From positions 1-5,396 of the forward strand of contig CABSLJ010000167.1 in NCBI GenBank assembly GCA_902478455.1: a stretch of DNA of 5,396 nt. Direction: 5' to 3'. The position numbers were made by a program, and so were the translations under genes. The notes under the pieces were generated by a model. The model saw only the letters and a list, made by a program, of their open reading frames with translations, made no database searches and was not told where the DNA came from. Below are positions 5,320 through 5,396 of the stretch, piece by piece; positions within the stretch are counted from its first letter, which is position 1; each line of letters starts with the position of its first letter. This DNA is from an uncultured Oscillospiraceae bacterium. Lineage in GTDB: Bacteria; Bacillota; Clostridia; Oscillospirales; Acutalibacteraceae.

Positions 5320-5396
5320 ATGTTTGAAAAATTAGCCTTTATCGAAGATAAAAACCGGGAGCTGGAACGGCAGATCGCCGACCCCGCCATTATTTC
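5320..5396 (+). CDS. prfA: Peptide chain release factor 1 (partial, 5' end only)
   Basis: RF1 recognises UAA and UAG stop codons in the ribosomal A site and triggers peptide release. Only 25 codons and two bases are present before the window ends. The start MFEKLAFIEDKNRELERQIA followed by DPAII matches the N-terminal helix of RF1 proteins, which typically begin MFEKL followed by a charged helix and a 'sDPeViS' turn. RF2 starts differently, so prfB is less likely. The ATG has a good Shine-Dalgarno (AAAGGAG, 6-nt spacing) and follows the racemase stop by 18 nt. The GGQ motif and decoding loop lie outside the window, so the call rests on the N terminus alone. Confidence 0.85.
   Translation, partial: MFEKLAFIEDKNRELERQIADPAII

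Overview
The window looks like chromosomal DNA from a Firmicute of the class Clostridia, probably a gut or anaerobic lineage of moderate GC. The support is the sigma-A-type promoters, strong GGAGG ribosome binding sites, a TTG start, the feoA-feoB pair, a DUF3781 protein, and a FemAB-type transferase beside an alanine racemase and prfA. Nothing in the sequence fixes the family or genus.

Left half (minus strand, read right to left): a small DUF3781 gene (2622-2864), then feoA (2142-2384) and feoB (130-2145), whose stop and start codons overlap as ATGA. The feo pair encodes ferrous iron uptake: FeoB is the GTPase-permease in the membrane and FeoA its small SH3-like partner. It has its own near-consensus promoter at 2434-2462. 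Directly after the feoB stop lies an array of 39-bp repeats that runs off the left edge of the window. Its copies differ in ways that preserve two stem-loops.

Right half (plus strand): a second near-consensus promoter (2998-3026) and an approximately 80-nt leader precede a FemAB-family aminoacyltransferase (3111-4172, TTG start). Next come an alanine racemase-family gene (4216-5301) and the first 25 codons of release factor 1, prfA (5320 to the window end). The three are closely spaced with no visible terminator and probably form one transcript. The first two fit a peptidoglycan role: one adds amino acids to a cell-wall precursor stem or bridge, the other interconverts alanine enantiomers.

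Between the halves, 2865-3110 is a divergent promoter region with a TGATA-AC-TATCA dyad over the DUF3781 promoter and tiny reading frames in the femAB leader. I see no mobile element, CRISPR array, tRNA or rRNA. The genes are mostly ordinary. The points most worth a second look are the covarying repeat array, the femAB leader, and the divergent alanine racemase active site with its insertion.
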